A DNA stretch of 64,000 bases from Legionella santicrucis (GTDB lineage Bacteria > Pseudomonadota > Gammaproteobacteria > Legionellales > Legionellaceae). This document shows, in pieces, positions 55,824 to 64,000 of the stretch. Each line of letters opens with the position of its first letter. Positions within the stretch are counted from its first letter, which is position 1. The stretch is taken from positions 704,639 through 768,638 of the forward strand of contig NZ_LNYU01000091.1 in assembly GCF_001468135.1 (NCBI RefSeq), in the 5' to 3' direction. The notes under the pieces are model-generated. The model had not been told where the DNA came from. It saw only the letters and a list, made by a program, of their open reading frames with translations, and did not search any database. Both the position numbers and the translations under genes were made by a program.

Positions 55824-56630
55824 TTATTTTCGAAACAGTGCATTAGCGTTTTCACTTAAGATTTTTAGGATAAGATCGTCAGGAAGATTCGCTTGCTTAA
55901 TATAATCTACAGCTCTGATGTATTTATCATGATTCGCATAAGGATAATCTGTGCCTAACAACAAATGATCTGGAGAATAAACACTAACCGCATTATGTAA
56001 AGCAGGGATATGACCATGAGCTACGGTATCAACCCAGAATTTCTTTATAAAATCACTGGGATTGCCCTGTATCTCCCCCTCTCCCCAATCAGTGTATAAA
56101 TTATCAATGCGTTGCATAATCATAGGCAAATAGCCGCCGAGATGAGTACTAATGAACCTAATATCTGGAAAACGCGAAGTAACGCCTGATAAAATTAAAT
56201 GCAACACACCATAAGTGTCTTCAAATGGTGCCCCAATCATCCAGGTAAGCCCATAGACCTTGGTTTGTTCTCCAGTACAACAACCCGCAGGATGCAAAAA
56301 TACAACGGCCTTTCTACGATTAAGCTCGGCAAAAATAACCTCAAAACGCTCAGTCTCAACAATAGAATGCTGTAATACAGTGGTTGTCAAGGTAACACCC
56401 CACATTCCTAGATCATCAAAGATGCGATTAATTTCATCTAATGATTCTTGAATATGTGGTAAAGGAAAAATGCCAAATGCCTGAAAACGGTTGGGGTACT
56501 TAGCAATAAGCTGTGCATAAAGATTATTAGCCATTTTAGCACTAGCCACAGAGTCCGCTTTATTTGTAAAATAAGGGACTTGGGGGACGATTGAAAGAAC
56601 TTGTAAATCCACACCAGCACTATTCATCAT
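55824..56630 (-). pseudogene. Amidohydrolase (ACMSD-like) lacking its N-terminal metal-binding segment
   Basis: The 268 residues match the second part of ACMSD-type amidohydrolases: FLHPAG, STHLGGYLPMIMQR and GTDYPYANHD provide the later histidines and the catalytic aspartate. The family normally begins with a strand carrying HxH, about 50 residues upstream. Here the frame starts directly at MMNSAGVDLQVLSIVP, and the bases before it contain stops in the same frame and no HxH in the others. The enzyme thus lacks two metal ligands and is probably inactive, unless the HxH is supplied elsewhere. Confidence 0.6.
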
Positions 56631-56730
56631 ACTAAAACAACATCATCATTGTTCCAAGTACGTAAAATCAATCTATCTGTTTCAATTATTATCACAAATA
56701 ACCTGCCTCTAAATCAATTAATGTGTTTTA

Positions 56731-58302
56731 TCATAAAAATTGAGGATTTTTATAATAAATCGATAATTTTTTAGCCATCCAACCATTATCTGGAAAAGTT
56801 GTCCCCGGTACTTCCCAAACACCTGTTGCAAAAGCGCCTGCTCCCCATAAAATTGCAAATATATGTGCATCAATGGCGCTTTTTAATTGGTCAGTATTAT
56901 TGTGCGCCCAATTAAAATTATTTAAGGTCAAACACTGCGTTGCACTTTTGTCAGCACAGATACTATATGCAGCCGGTAAACGAGTAATATCATGATTAAT
57001 CCAAGAAGCGATATTACTTAAATCTTTTTGTAAGTTGGGATCACCAAAAAAGTATACCGGTGCGGTACCTTCTTCATGTGCATCGAGAATAGGTTCATCC
57101 TGAGTCGGGATATGAGCAGCAGGTATCTGCCATAGCATAGCAGGTATATAATCTTTTCCTGCCTGTTCTCCCAATCCCTCACTTATTCCTTTGGTCATAG
57201 TCAGAAAGTTTTGCCATGCGGTATCATTATAGAACGTTGCTTGGTTAATCAGTAAATTAGGGAATTTGCTGCTGTAATCATCAGCACCGTAGCGATCAAA
57301 ATAAATAAAATCAGGTTTGTAGGTACCTGTAAATAATTCAAAACTCTTTAAATCGGCTAGAACCTTATCGACATAGGGCCTTACTGCAGAGGTTCCTTGA
57401 TGTATCCACCATCCTCCTTCTGGAACTGCGGAAATATTTTCATGAACGCCAAGAGCAACATGAGGACCAAAATATTTAGCCATCCAGTTTTGCGCTTGCA
57501 ACCAACCATTAAAATTATCTGTAAAATCAGGGACGTCACTTGTTGCACTTGCACTACAAAGCGGTAGCGCATACTCGTTAACACAAACAGCAAAAGTTTG
57601 CCCTGCAGTATAATTATCCGTTTTAGATTTGAGCCAAAAAAGTAAATCAGTTGGAGTACCATTGATTATTACCGGTTTATTCTCCCAACCATAATTACAA
57701 TTTGGCGTATTGGTACTGTTATAATCCACTTTTTTAGTCATCATACAATAAGCATCTGAAACAGCTTGACCAACCGGGATAATTAAGGATTTAACAGTCT
57801 CTACACGATTTGTATTGCCTAAATAACCGAGCATATCCGGATTTAGTAATATAGTGCCATAGTATCCTGTGTTGCTATAAGCATTATCTTCCAAGGTCTT
57901 AGACAAAAACATAAGGTTAAAAAAATGTTTTGTTAAATCATCTAAATGTGTCACGCTATCAGGATTCCAACCGCCACTGAGTTGCCAGCCATATTCAACC
58001 AAGACAGGATTAACCGAATAGCCCGTATTCGTTTTTATATTTTTGGCCATATTAATCATATTCCAAATCTTATATGGGGTTTCTATTTTTCCGGGATCAC
58101 CATCACCACCTGCACCATTGTAAGTAAATACAGAGTCAACACGAATATTCGTTGGTTCTTGCAAGGCCCCATTAGTTATAGTTCCCATTGCTAAATAATT
58201 TGGCCAACCAGCAATCATAGGATTATTTTTATCTGGGTCATTTGCAAAGCTAGCTGTGCTCATTGCACATAAAATCAAAAAATTAAGAGCTCTATTTCTC
58301 AT
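56731..58302 (-). CDS. Secreted protein of unknown function (523 aa)
   Basis: ATG 58302 begins a clear signal peptide (RNRALNFLILCAMSTASFA); an open frame extends 40 codons upstream but without signal features. The mature part is rich in aromatic residues and Asn/Gly, with cysteines that may pair, and phrases such as VLVEYGWQLSGGWNPDS, VALGVHENISAVPEGGWWIHQG, DFIYFDRYGADDY and AMLWQIPAAHIP. Alternating strand and helix with acidic residues at strand ends suggest a barrel enzyme such as a glycoside hydrolase, but no family is certain. Export through the Sec pathway and possibly type II secretion is likely. Confidence 0.72.
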   Translation of the reverse strand: MRNRALNFLILCAMSTASFANDPDKNNPMIAGWPNYLAMGTITNGALQEPTNIRVDSVFTYNGAGGDGDPGKIETPYKIWNMINMAKNIKTNTGYSVNPVLVEYGWQLSGGWNPDSVTHLDDLTKHFFNLMFLSKTLEDNAYSNTGYYGTILLNPDMLGYLGNTNRVETVKSLIIPVGQAVSDAYCMMTKKVDYNSTNTPNCNYGWENKPVIINGTPTDLLFWLKSKTDNYTAGQTFAVCVNEYALPLCSASATSDVPDFTDNFNGWLQAQNWMAKYFGPHVALGVHENISAVPEGGWWIHQGTSAVRPYVDKVLADLKSFELFTGTYKPDFIYFDRYGADDYSSKFPNLLINQATFYNDTAWQNFLTMTKGISEGLGEQAGKDYIPAMLWQIPAAHIPTQDEPILDAHEEGTAPVYFFGDPNLQKDLSNIASWINHDITRLPAAYSICADKSATQCLTLNNFNWAHNNTDQLKSAIDAHIFAILWGAGAFATGVWEVPGTTFPDNGWMAKKLSIYYKNPQFL

Positions 58303-58474
58303 TAAATATTTCCTAAATTTAGTCATTAGAACAGCAAAAAAATGTAACAAATATGCTTTATTACTGATTTTTCTGAATGAGCTTGCGCTTATAATTTCAC
58401 AAATTATACCATAATCAATCATATTGACTCAAAACAAGCATAACAATGAGTCACAAACTCTTTTTTTTTTGAGA

Positions 58475-59416
58475 TTATTTTTTTAAACTCGTTTCAGTAG
58501 TCTTGGCTGATAAATTAGAAAGTTGCTCTTGAGTCCAATTAAATAATTTTTGTCCTACAGCCATACCCACTGCAACTCGTGCTGTCCCCCACCCAATCCT
58601 AAATTGCTGTTGAAAAAAGCTCATCCGGCCTAGAAAAGAGCGTTGTGAATTTTTTGATTCGTTCCAAACTTTAGTGAGTGCTTCCTTCGTAGTCGGTGGT
58701 TTGAGATTAGGAGGAGTGGCATATTGCATATTACGAACATAATTGAATGGGCTTGATACGATTGTAGCAACTCCAGCAGCAGTTGCATTATGGATAAACT
58801 CAAGACTCGATTTATTTTCATTGGGCGTTTTATTCTCGGATTTTTTTACCGTACTACTTATAAGACTGCGTAACATTTCATAAGTACTGCCAAAAACCAT
58901 ATCACGCGTCATTGTAGCAGTGGTTCCTTTAAGAAAAGGCTTAATACCTCCTAAACGCCACATCTCACGGATACTTGAACGAAAAGATGCGTTTTCGTGG
59001 CCCCATGTATGGTATTTGATTGCAGAAATACTATTTGTCAATACTCCTCCAATACTTCCCGCAGCCATACCCACAAAAAATTGAGACAGTGTTTGGTTAA
59101 TCCCTAAATTATTACGTAAATAAGGAAAGAAATATCTATTTAGCTCTCCCTGCGCCATATAGTAAATGCCTCCGAGAAAAGCGCGCTGCACGAATGATTG
59201 AGAAAAACCTTGATAAGGAGATTTAAAGTTTTGAGATAATAAGAAAGAGCGGTTATATTTCACCGATAAATATAAGGCACGATCCCATGGGTTAAACAAT
59301 CCTGAGGTTGATGCGCCAGCAAGTAATCCACTTGCAACATCAATATTCAACTTTTGTTTGTAATTTTGATTTGAATCTGACTCAGACGCCTGTATATTCG
59401 CACTATTCTTGCTCAT
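58475..59416 (-). CDS. Mitochondrial-carrier-family protein (SLC25-like), candidate effector
   Basis: ATG 59416 with AGGTGGG upstream. The 313 residues show three repeats of about 95 residues, each with the two-helix carrier pattern. Repeat one: LLAGASTSGLFNPWDRALYLSV (PxD near residue 43) and GGIYYMAQGEL. Repeat two: FFVGMAAGSIGGVLTNSISAIKYH with FRSSIREMWRLGGIKPFLKGTT. Repeat three: ATAAGVATIVSSPFNYVRNMQ. Such carriers are eukaryotic; Legionella LncP is a precedent, a secreted nucleotide carrier that enters mitochondria. A glycine-rich QFFVGMAAGSIGG and basic charges agree with an inner-membrane metabolite carrier. Substrate unknown. Confidence 0.82.
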   Translation of the reverse strand: MSKNSANIQASESDSNQNYKQKLNIDVASGLLAGASTSGLFNPWDRALYLSVKYNRSFLLSQNFKSPYQGFSQSFVQRAFLGGIYYMAQGELNRYFFPYLRNNLGINQTLSQFFVGMAAGSIGGVLTNSISAIKYHTWGHENASFRSSIREMWRLGGIKPFLKGTTATMTRDMVFGSTYEMLRSLISSTVKKSENKTPNENKSSLEFIHNATAAGVATIVSSPFNYVRNMQYATPPNLKPPTTKEALTKVWNESKNSQRSFLGRMSFFQQQFRIGWGTARVAVGMAVGQKLFNWTQEQLSNLSAKTTETSLKK

Positions 59417-59590
59417 ACCCACCTACCCTAATATTTAGTTTTCTAAAGTAGCGGGCATTATAATTGATTTGTTCAAAAAACAAACGTTTTCAAATTTAGA
59501 TATCTATCTTTTGTAGGCAGTAATCAAAAGAAAAAAGGCTAGAACAGATGAGCAATGCAATCTAGCCCGTGAATTATAATTTTGCTAAGA

Positions 59591-60634
59591 TCAAATATTA
59601 AGCCTCGACTCCAATTTATTGTGTAAATTATCTTCTTTTGAACAAAATTCTCGATAAAGCATTTTAAAACCAAAACTTAATATATCAGTGAGTCGCTGCA
59701 AATATGGCCGCTCAGACCATGCGGGTTGATTGGTTATACATACCTCTAATGCATTAGTTATATTTTTTTTATCATCCTCAGTAAACGCTGGTTTTTCACT
59801 ATGAATGTAACCGCCATTCTTATTTATCAGATTTTTAATTTCAAGAGAGTAGTTACTTAATTTCACTTGATTTTTATCATTTTTAGGTAATTTATTTATT
59901 TCATCGTCAAATAATTCAAAATCCCCAATATTAACCTCTTTCTTTTGTCCTTCGTAGGTAATGAAATAGATCTGTTTGGATTCCTGATTGTACACAAAAC
60001 TGTTTTTATAGGTACTTACGTCTATTTCATCAATTGATTTTGACATTATATTAAGATTACAGTTCCAATTACACTCATTTATAGTTTCATGTTTTTCTTT
60101 TAGTTGCTCATTCACAGTATTCATTGCATTATATCGATTTAATAATTTTGCTTGTTTTGGCGTCAAACTTTCATTAGGACCACCAATAGCAACTCCTTCT
60201 CGTTGACATTTCCCTTTTAAGTGTTGAACATACCCATCAACTGCTTCTTTGATGTCATAAAATTTTAATTCATTAGATAACCTATTCAGATCATCTTTTT
60301 CTTTATAAGTATTTATAGTGGACATTGTGCTATGCAAATCCATTAATTTGGCTGAGACCTCGTGACTACCTCCATAAAGCCTACTGATACAGTCAAGTTT
60401 CTCAATTGAGTTCTTACAAATAGCCGGATGGGCTGCTAAAGGCAAGAACATTTTCATGATATTTTCAGCTATTTTAGTTGCATTAAAACCGCATGCAACC
60501 ATCTTTTTAGAATCAGCCTCATATTGTTTTAAAAATTTTAAAACATCCTCAGGAATAGGCTCGTTTGGCTGTTCTACTACTTTTTTAAGATTTTCAAGAT
60601 CTATTAACTCTAAATACTGTAATGTTTTTTTCAT
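59591..60634 (-). CDS. Hypothetical soluble protein, possible effector (347 aa)
   Basis: ATG 60634 has GAGG a few bases upstream; a start 36 bases earlier lacks one. The protein has no signal peptide or membrane segment and is helix-rich with many Lys/Glu residues. The C-terminus (REFCSKEDNLHNKLESRLNI) has several Glu residues near the end, as in some Dot/Icm substrates. I recognise no domain. It lies between two metabolic genes, unlinked to an operon. Confidence 0.55.
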   Translation of the reverse strand: MKKTLQYLELIDLENLKKVVEQPNEPIPEDVLKFLKQYEADSKKMVACGFNATKIAENIMKMFLPLAAHPAICKNSIEKLDCISRLYGGSHEVSAKLMDLHSTMSTINTYKEKDDLNRLSNELKFYDIKEAVDGYVQHLKGKCQREGVAIGGPNESLTPKQAKLLNRYNAMNTVNEQLKEKHETINECNWNCNLNIMSKSIDEIDVSTYKNSFVYNQESKQIYFITYEGQKKEVNIGDFELFDDEINKLPKNDKNQVKLSNYSLEIKNLINKNGGYIHSEKPAFTEDDKKNITNALEVCITNQPAWSERPYLQRLTDILSFGFKMLYREFCSKEDNLHNKLESRLNI

Positions 60635-60833
60635 CAAAATTACCTCAATAATTAAACTATTAATAAACATAAAATTTATGTATAAATATTATCTTTATTG
60701 GGTTGGTTTTGAACAATGAATTTTTTTTCTATATTATATGAAATATGCAAATATCAATAAAATATCAGGAGATTACCGTAGTAATGCTTCCAATTTCTCT
60801 CCTTAGATTTTTCATCGGATGTCTCTCTATTAC

Positions 60834-61460
60834 TTATTTCTCAAAAAACGAGACCTCACCAGAAACTACATCATACAAACCTCCAACTATTTTTATGGTT
60901 TTTTGAGCGATTAATTCATTTAATATACTGCTTTTATTAAGAATCGTTTTTATACTGTTTTCCACATTAATTCGAGCAACTTCGTTGACATACGGGAGGT
61001 TACGACCATTTCGATTCTCTTTAAAAGACGTTTCTTGATCAATTGCGGGTGTGATTTTATGCAAAAGCTGTGTTAAGTGCCCTAGCTCCTCGTGATCACA
61101 AGCTCCTTTTATTGCGCCGCAATTTGTATGGCCAAGGACTACAATGAGTTTAGAGCCAGCCACTTTACATGCAAACTCCAGACTTCCGATAATGTCGTCA
61201 TTCACAATATTACCAGCAATTCGAATACTAAAAATATCACCAAGTCCTTGATCAAATATAAGTTCAGCCGTTGTTCTTGAATCAATACAGCTTAAAATTG
61301 AAGCAAAAGGATATTGTCCATCAGCGGTTTCATTCACTTGTTGGAGAAGATTACGGTTATAGCGCAGATTTTGGACAAATCGCTGATTTCCCTTTTTAAG
61401 CAAATCAATAGCGTAATCCGGAGTAATATTAAGCTGTTCTTCTCTGCTAATCGTTTTCAT
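60834..61460 (-). CDS. Beta-class carbonic anhydrase
   Basis: ATG 61460 has AGAGGAG upstream, giving 208 residues. The zinc ligands Cys58, His111 and Cys114 lie in SCIDSRTTAE and GHTNCGAIKGA, and the catalytic Asp60-Arg62 pair is conserved. It interconverts CO2 and bicarbonate, supporting pH control and carboxylation. It is divergent from the catalase gene, with about 315 bases between. Confidence 0.93.
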   Translation of the reverse strand: MKTISREEQLNITPDYAIDLLKKGNQRFVQNLRYNRNLLQQVNETADGQYPFASILSCIDSRTTAELIFDQGLGDIFSIRIAGNIVNDDIIGSLEFACKVAGSKLIVVLGHTNCGAIKGACDHEELGHLTQLLHKITPAIDQETSFKENRNGRNLPYVNEVARINVENSIKTILNKSSILNELIAQKTIKIVGGLYDVVSGEVSFFEK

Positions 61461-61776
61461 CAAGACTCCTCTTCTTTAGTCAGTAATTTTTCAAATCAAA
61501 TTCTTATAAATTATGCTCTGTTCTGCAATCTTAATTATTTATGAGCGCTCTTAATAATATTTAGAATAGTTACAGTAAGTTGAAAATACAATTTAGCAAC
61601 TAGGTCATCATCTAATTTATTGCTAACTATAATCTAAAACACTCTATTAAAAAAATATTTAAAAAATTATAAAAACTAGCAATCTTAAGTTTCACAGATA
61701 TACTAATACACAGTTCCATAATTTATGGTTTACAAAGGACTACTCCGTGGAGTCGAATATTAAAGGGGGCATTTGA
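61461..61776. other. Divergent intergenic region between carbonic anhydrase and catalase genes
   Basis: About 315 AT-rich bases that must hold promoters for both genes. A TATAAT at 61628-61633 could be a -10 element toward the catalase, but its -35 is poor. The catalase ribosome-binding site is AAAGGGGG near 61762. No OxyR site can be called by eye. Confidence 0.35.
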
Positions 61777-63237
61777 ATGACCGACAAGAATAATAATAAA
61801 AAATTTACAACAACAGATTCAGGAATACCTGTACCTAGTGATGAATACTCACTAACCATTGGACCAAATGGTCCGATCGTATTACATGACCACTATCTGA
61901 TTGAGCAGATGGCAAACTTTAACCGTGAAAAAATCCCAGAGCGCCAACCCCATGCAAAAGGTGGCGGGGCATTTGGTCATTTTGAAGTAACGGAAAATGT
62001 AAGCAAATACACAAAAGCTGCCGTATTCCAACCAGGAACAAAAACAAATGTAGTCATCCGTTTTTCAACTGTTGCTGGAGAACGTGGAAGTCCTGATACC
62101 TGGCGCGATCCTCGTGGCTTTGCAGTAAAATTCTACACCAGTGAAGGTAACTTCGATATGGTCGGCAACAATACTCCTGTTTTTTTTGTGCGAGATCCCA
62201 TGAAGTTCCAACACTTTATTCGTTCTCAAAAACGCAGAGCCAACAATAACCTACGTGACCATGACATGCAATGGGACTTCTGGACTCTTTCCCCTGAGTC
62301 TGCGCATCAAGTCACGTGGCTGATGGGTGATCGAGGGATCCCCAAAAACTGGCGCCATATGAATGGCTATTCAAGTCATACTTACATGTGGGTAAATGCT
62401 CTAGGCGAGAAATTCTGGGTAAAATATCATTTCCAAACGGACCAAGGCATTGAGTTTCTGACTCAAGAAGAAGCAGATCACCTTGCCGGTACAGATGGTG
62501 ATTATCACACACGTGACTTATATGAAGCAATTGAACGTGGCGATTATCCAAGTTGGACTTTGTGCATGCAGATTATGCCATTCAAAGATGCTGAGACGTA
62601 TCGTTTTAATCCATTTGACCTCACAAAAGTATGGCCACACGCCGATTATCCTCTGATAAAAGTAGGTAAACTTACTCTAAACCGTAATCCAACTGATTAT
62701 CACACTGAAATTGAGCAAGCAGCATTTGAGCCTAATAATATGGTCCCAGGAACTGGAATTAGTCCTGATAAAATGCTTCTTGCACGAGTATTCTCCTATG
62801 CCGATGCACATCGAGCGCGGTTAGGGGTGAACTACAAACAAATTCCCGTCAACAAACCCCAATGCCCTGTACATAGCTACAGCAAAGATGGTGCCATGCG
62901 TATTGAGAATATTTCTGATCCTGTATATGCACCTAACTCCAAAGGAGGCCCCAAAGCCGATAACTCAAAAAACCCTGAGGTAGCGACCTGGGAAGCACAT
63001 GGGGATTTCGTACGCGCAGCATACACACTCCGTAAGGATGATAATGACTTTGTACAAGCAAATACACTTGTACGCCAAGTTATGGACGATGAGGCACGTA
63101 ATAGACTGGTCAGTAACGTTGTCACCCACTTAAAAAATGGCGTTACACAACCGGTGTTAGAAAGAGCATTTGAATATTGGAAAAAAATCGATCAACAAAT
63201 TGGCGAACGCATTGAAAAGGGCGTAAAGGAAAGCTAA
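61777..63237 (+). CDS. Monofunctional haem catalase (small-subunit type)
   Basis: ATG 61777 with AAAGGGGG upstream, length 486, typical of small-subunit haem catalases. The catalytic His lies in [15 protein letters not shown], the paired Asn in [13 protein letters not shown], and the haem Tyr ligand in [14 protein letters not shown]. It converts hydrogen peroxide to water and oxygen. No extra flavodoxin-like C-terminal domain is present. It is followed immediately by a tandem array of hairpin-bearing repeats, in which its transcript would end. Confidence 0.95.
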   Translation: MTDKNNNKKFTTTDSGIPVPSDEYSLTIGPNGPIVLHDHYLIEQMANFNREKIPERQPHAKGGGAFGHFEVTENVSKYTKAAVFQPGTKTNVVIRFSTVAGERGSPDTWRDPRGFAVKFYTSEGNFDMVGNNTPVFFVRDPMKFQHFIRSQKRRANNNLRDHDMQWDFWTLSPESAHQVTWLMGDRGIPKNWRHMNGYSSHTYMWVNALGEKFWVKYHFQTDQGIEFLTQEEADHLAGTDGDYHTRDLYEAIERGDYPSWTLCMQIMPFKDAETYRFNPFDLTKVWPHADYPLIKVGKLTLNRNPTDYHTEIEQAAFEPNNMVPGTGISPDKMLLARVFSYADAHRARLGVNYKQIPVNKPQCPVHSYSKDGAMRIENISDPVYAPNSKGGPKADNSKNPEVATWEAHGDFVRAAYTLRKDDNDFVQANTLVRQVMDDEARNRLVSNVVTHLKNGVTQPVLERAFEYWKKIDQQIGERIEKGVKES

Positions 63238-63270
63238 AACCAAAATAATTACTTACGTCCTCGCGCAAGC

Positions 63271-64000
63271 AAGACCCCTGCTTTCGCAGAGGGTGACGGT
63301 TTTATAAAGATCAACCTTCTCTATACCTATAGATACAAAACTCGTCACCTTCCACGAAAGTGGAAGGTTCATAAAACAACAATCTTTGTTCCAAATTTAC
63401 CTTACAGCTGCTCTAGACCCCCTGCTTTCGCAGAGGGTGACGGTCTTATAAAGATCAACCTTCTCTATACCTATATGTACAAAATTCGTCACCTTCCGCG
63501 AAAGCGGGAGGTCACAAAACAACAATCTTTGTTCCAAATTTATCTTACAGCGCGCTCTAGACCCCCTGCTTTCGCAGAGGGTGACGGTTTTCTAAAGATC
63601 AGCGTTATCTATACCTATAGATACAAAATTCGTCACCTTCCGCGAAAGTAGGAGGTCCAAAAAACAACAATTCTTGTTCCAAATTTACCTTACAGCGCGC
63701 TCTTTAGACCCCCTGCTTTCGCAGAGGGTGACGGTCTTCTAAAGATCAACCTTCTCTATACCTATATGTACAAAATTCGTCACCTTCCACGAAAGTGGGA
63801 GGTCCACAAATCAACAATTTTTGTTCCAAATTTACCTTACCGCGGCTATAGACCCCCTGCTTTCGCAGAGGGTGACGGTCTTATAAAGATCAGCGTTATC
63901 TATACCTATAGATACAAAATTCGTCACCTTCCACGAAAGTGGGAGGTCCACAAATCAACAATTTTTGTTCCAAATTTACCTTACCGCGGCTATAGACCCC
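63271..64000. repeat. Tandem repeat array, about 144-bp units with paired hairpins (runs off the window)
   Basis: Five copies of CTTTCGCAGAGGGTGACGG begin at 63281, 63425, 63569, 63716 and 63860, so the period is 144-147 bases; a sixth starts at the edge. Each unit has a first palindrome, CTGC-TTTC-GCAG, then about 45 bases, then CGTCACCTTCC(A/G)CGAAAG(T/C)GG(G/A)AGG. The second half is roughly the inverted copy of the first, so a unit can fold into one long hairpin or two small ones. In both small hairpins the loop is GAAA on one of the strands. CCAC/GTGG in units 1, 4 and 5 becomes CCGC/GCGG in unit 2, keeping the pairing; unit 3 breaks it. Confidence 0.85.

Noticed and set aside
63271..64000. 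CRISPR array
   Set aside because: The units are about 144 bases long, the spacers between hairpins are nearly identical rather than unique, and no cas gene is present.

Overview
The window is AT-rich, densely coded DNA that looks like a chromosome of a Legionella-type gammaproteobacterium. Three things point that way: eukaryotic-like genes (a mitochondrial-carrier protein, a Fic/ankyrin protein, several large soluble proteins of unknown function), many cyclic-nucleotide signalling proteins, and short operons on both strands separated by AT-rich gaps. The species cannot be fixed from the sequence alone.

Layout. 1-5656: the end of a PaaK/CapK-like adenylate-forming enzyme, convergent with a five-gene operon (acyl carrier protein, 3-hydroxyacyl-CoA dehydrogenase, acyl-CoA dehydrogenase, stand-alone adenylation enzyme, stand-alone ketosynthase). 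The adenylation enzyme carries a serine-type pocket, so the set fits synthesis of an aminomalonyl-ACP extender unit. 6100-17800: accessory DNA with a tRNA-Phe-like 3' fragment, unknown proteins, a class III adenylate cyclase, a decayed ABC exporter and a decayed small gene. 17900-25600: a BLUF/PAS/GGDEF protein, an Old Yellow Enzyme with a thiol-rich ArsR regulator and matching operators, a cluster of DnaA-box-like sites, a single-domain CheB and a PoxB-type pyruvate oxidase. 26000-41300: a Fic/ankyrin effector candidate with a PmrA-like box, a potassium channel, a repeat protein, a cytochrome c, a PAS-LuxR regulator, a GIY-YIG protein, MCE/PqiC lipid-transport genes and a MASE1 diguanylate cyclase.

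41500-46750: the most unusual locus. A tightly coupled three-gene operon encodes a CphA-like ATP-grasp ligase, a SAM-dependent methyltransferase-like protein, and a 1114-residue fusion of NAD synthetase, 2-oxoglutarate/Fe(II) oxygenase, NMN-adenylyltransferase-like and type I phosphoribosyltransferase domains. It looks like an uncharacterised nucleotide-type metabolite pathway.

46800-63240: a GC-rich palindromic element, a 969-residue effector-like protein, CDF and MATE transporters, a carotenoid-type membrane protein, a solute-binding protein, an HxlR regulator, an N-terminally truncated amidohydrolase, a secreted protein, a mitochondrial-carrier-family protein, a beta-carbonic anhydrase and a catalase. 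63270 to the window end is a tandem array of about 144-bp units, each holding a pair of mutually inverted hairpins with GAAA loops and one apparent compensatory base change.
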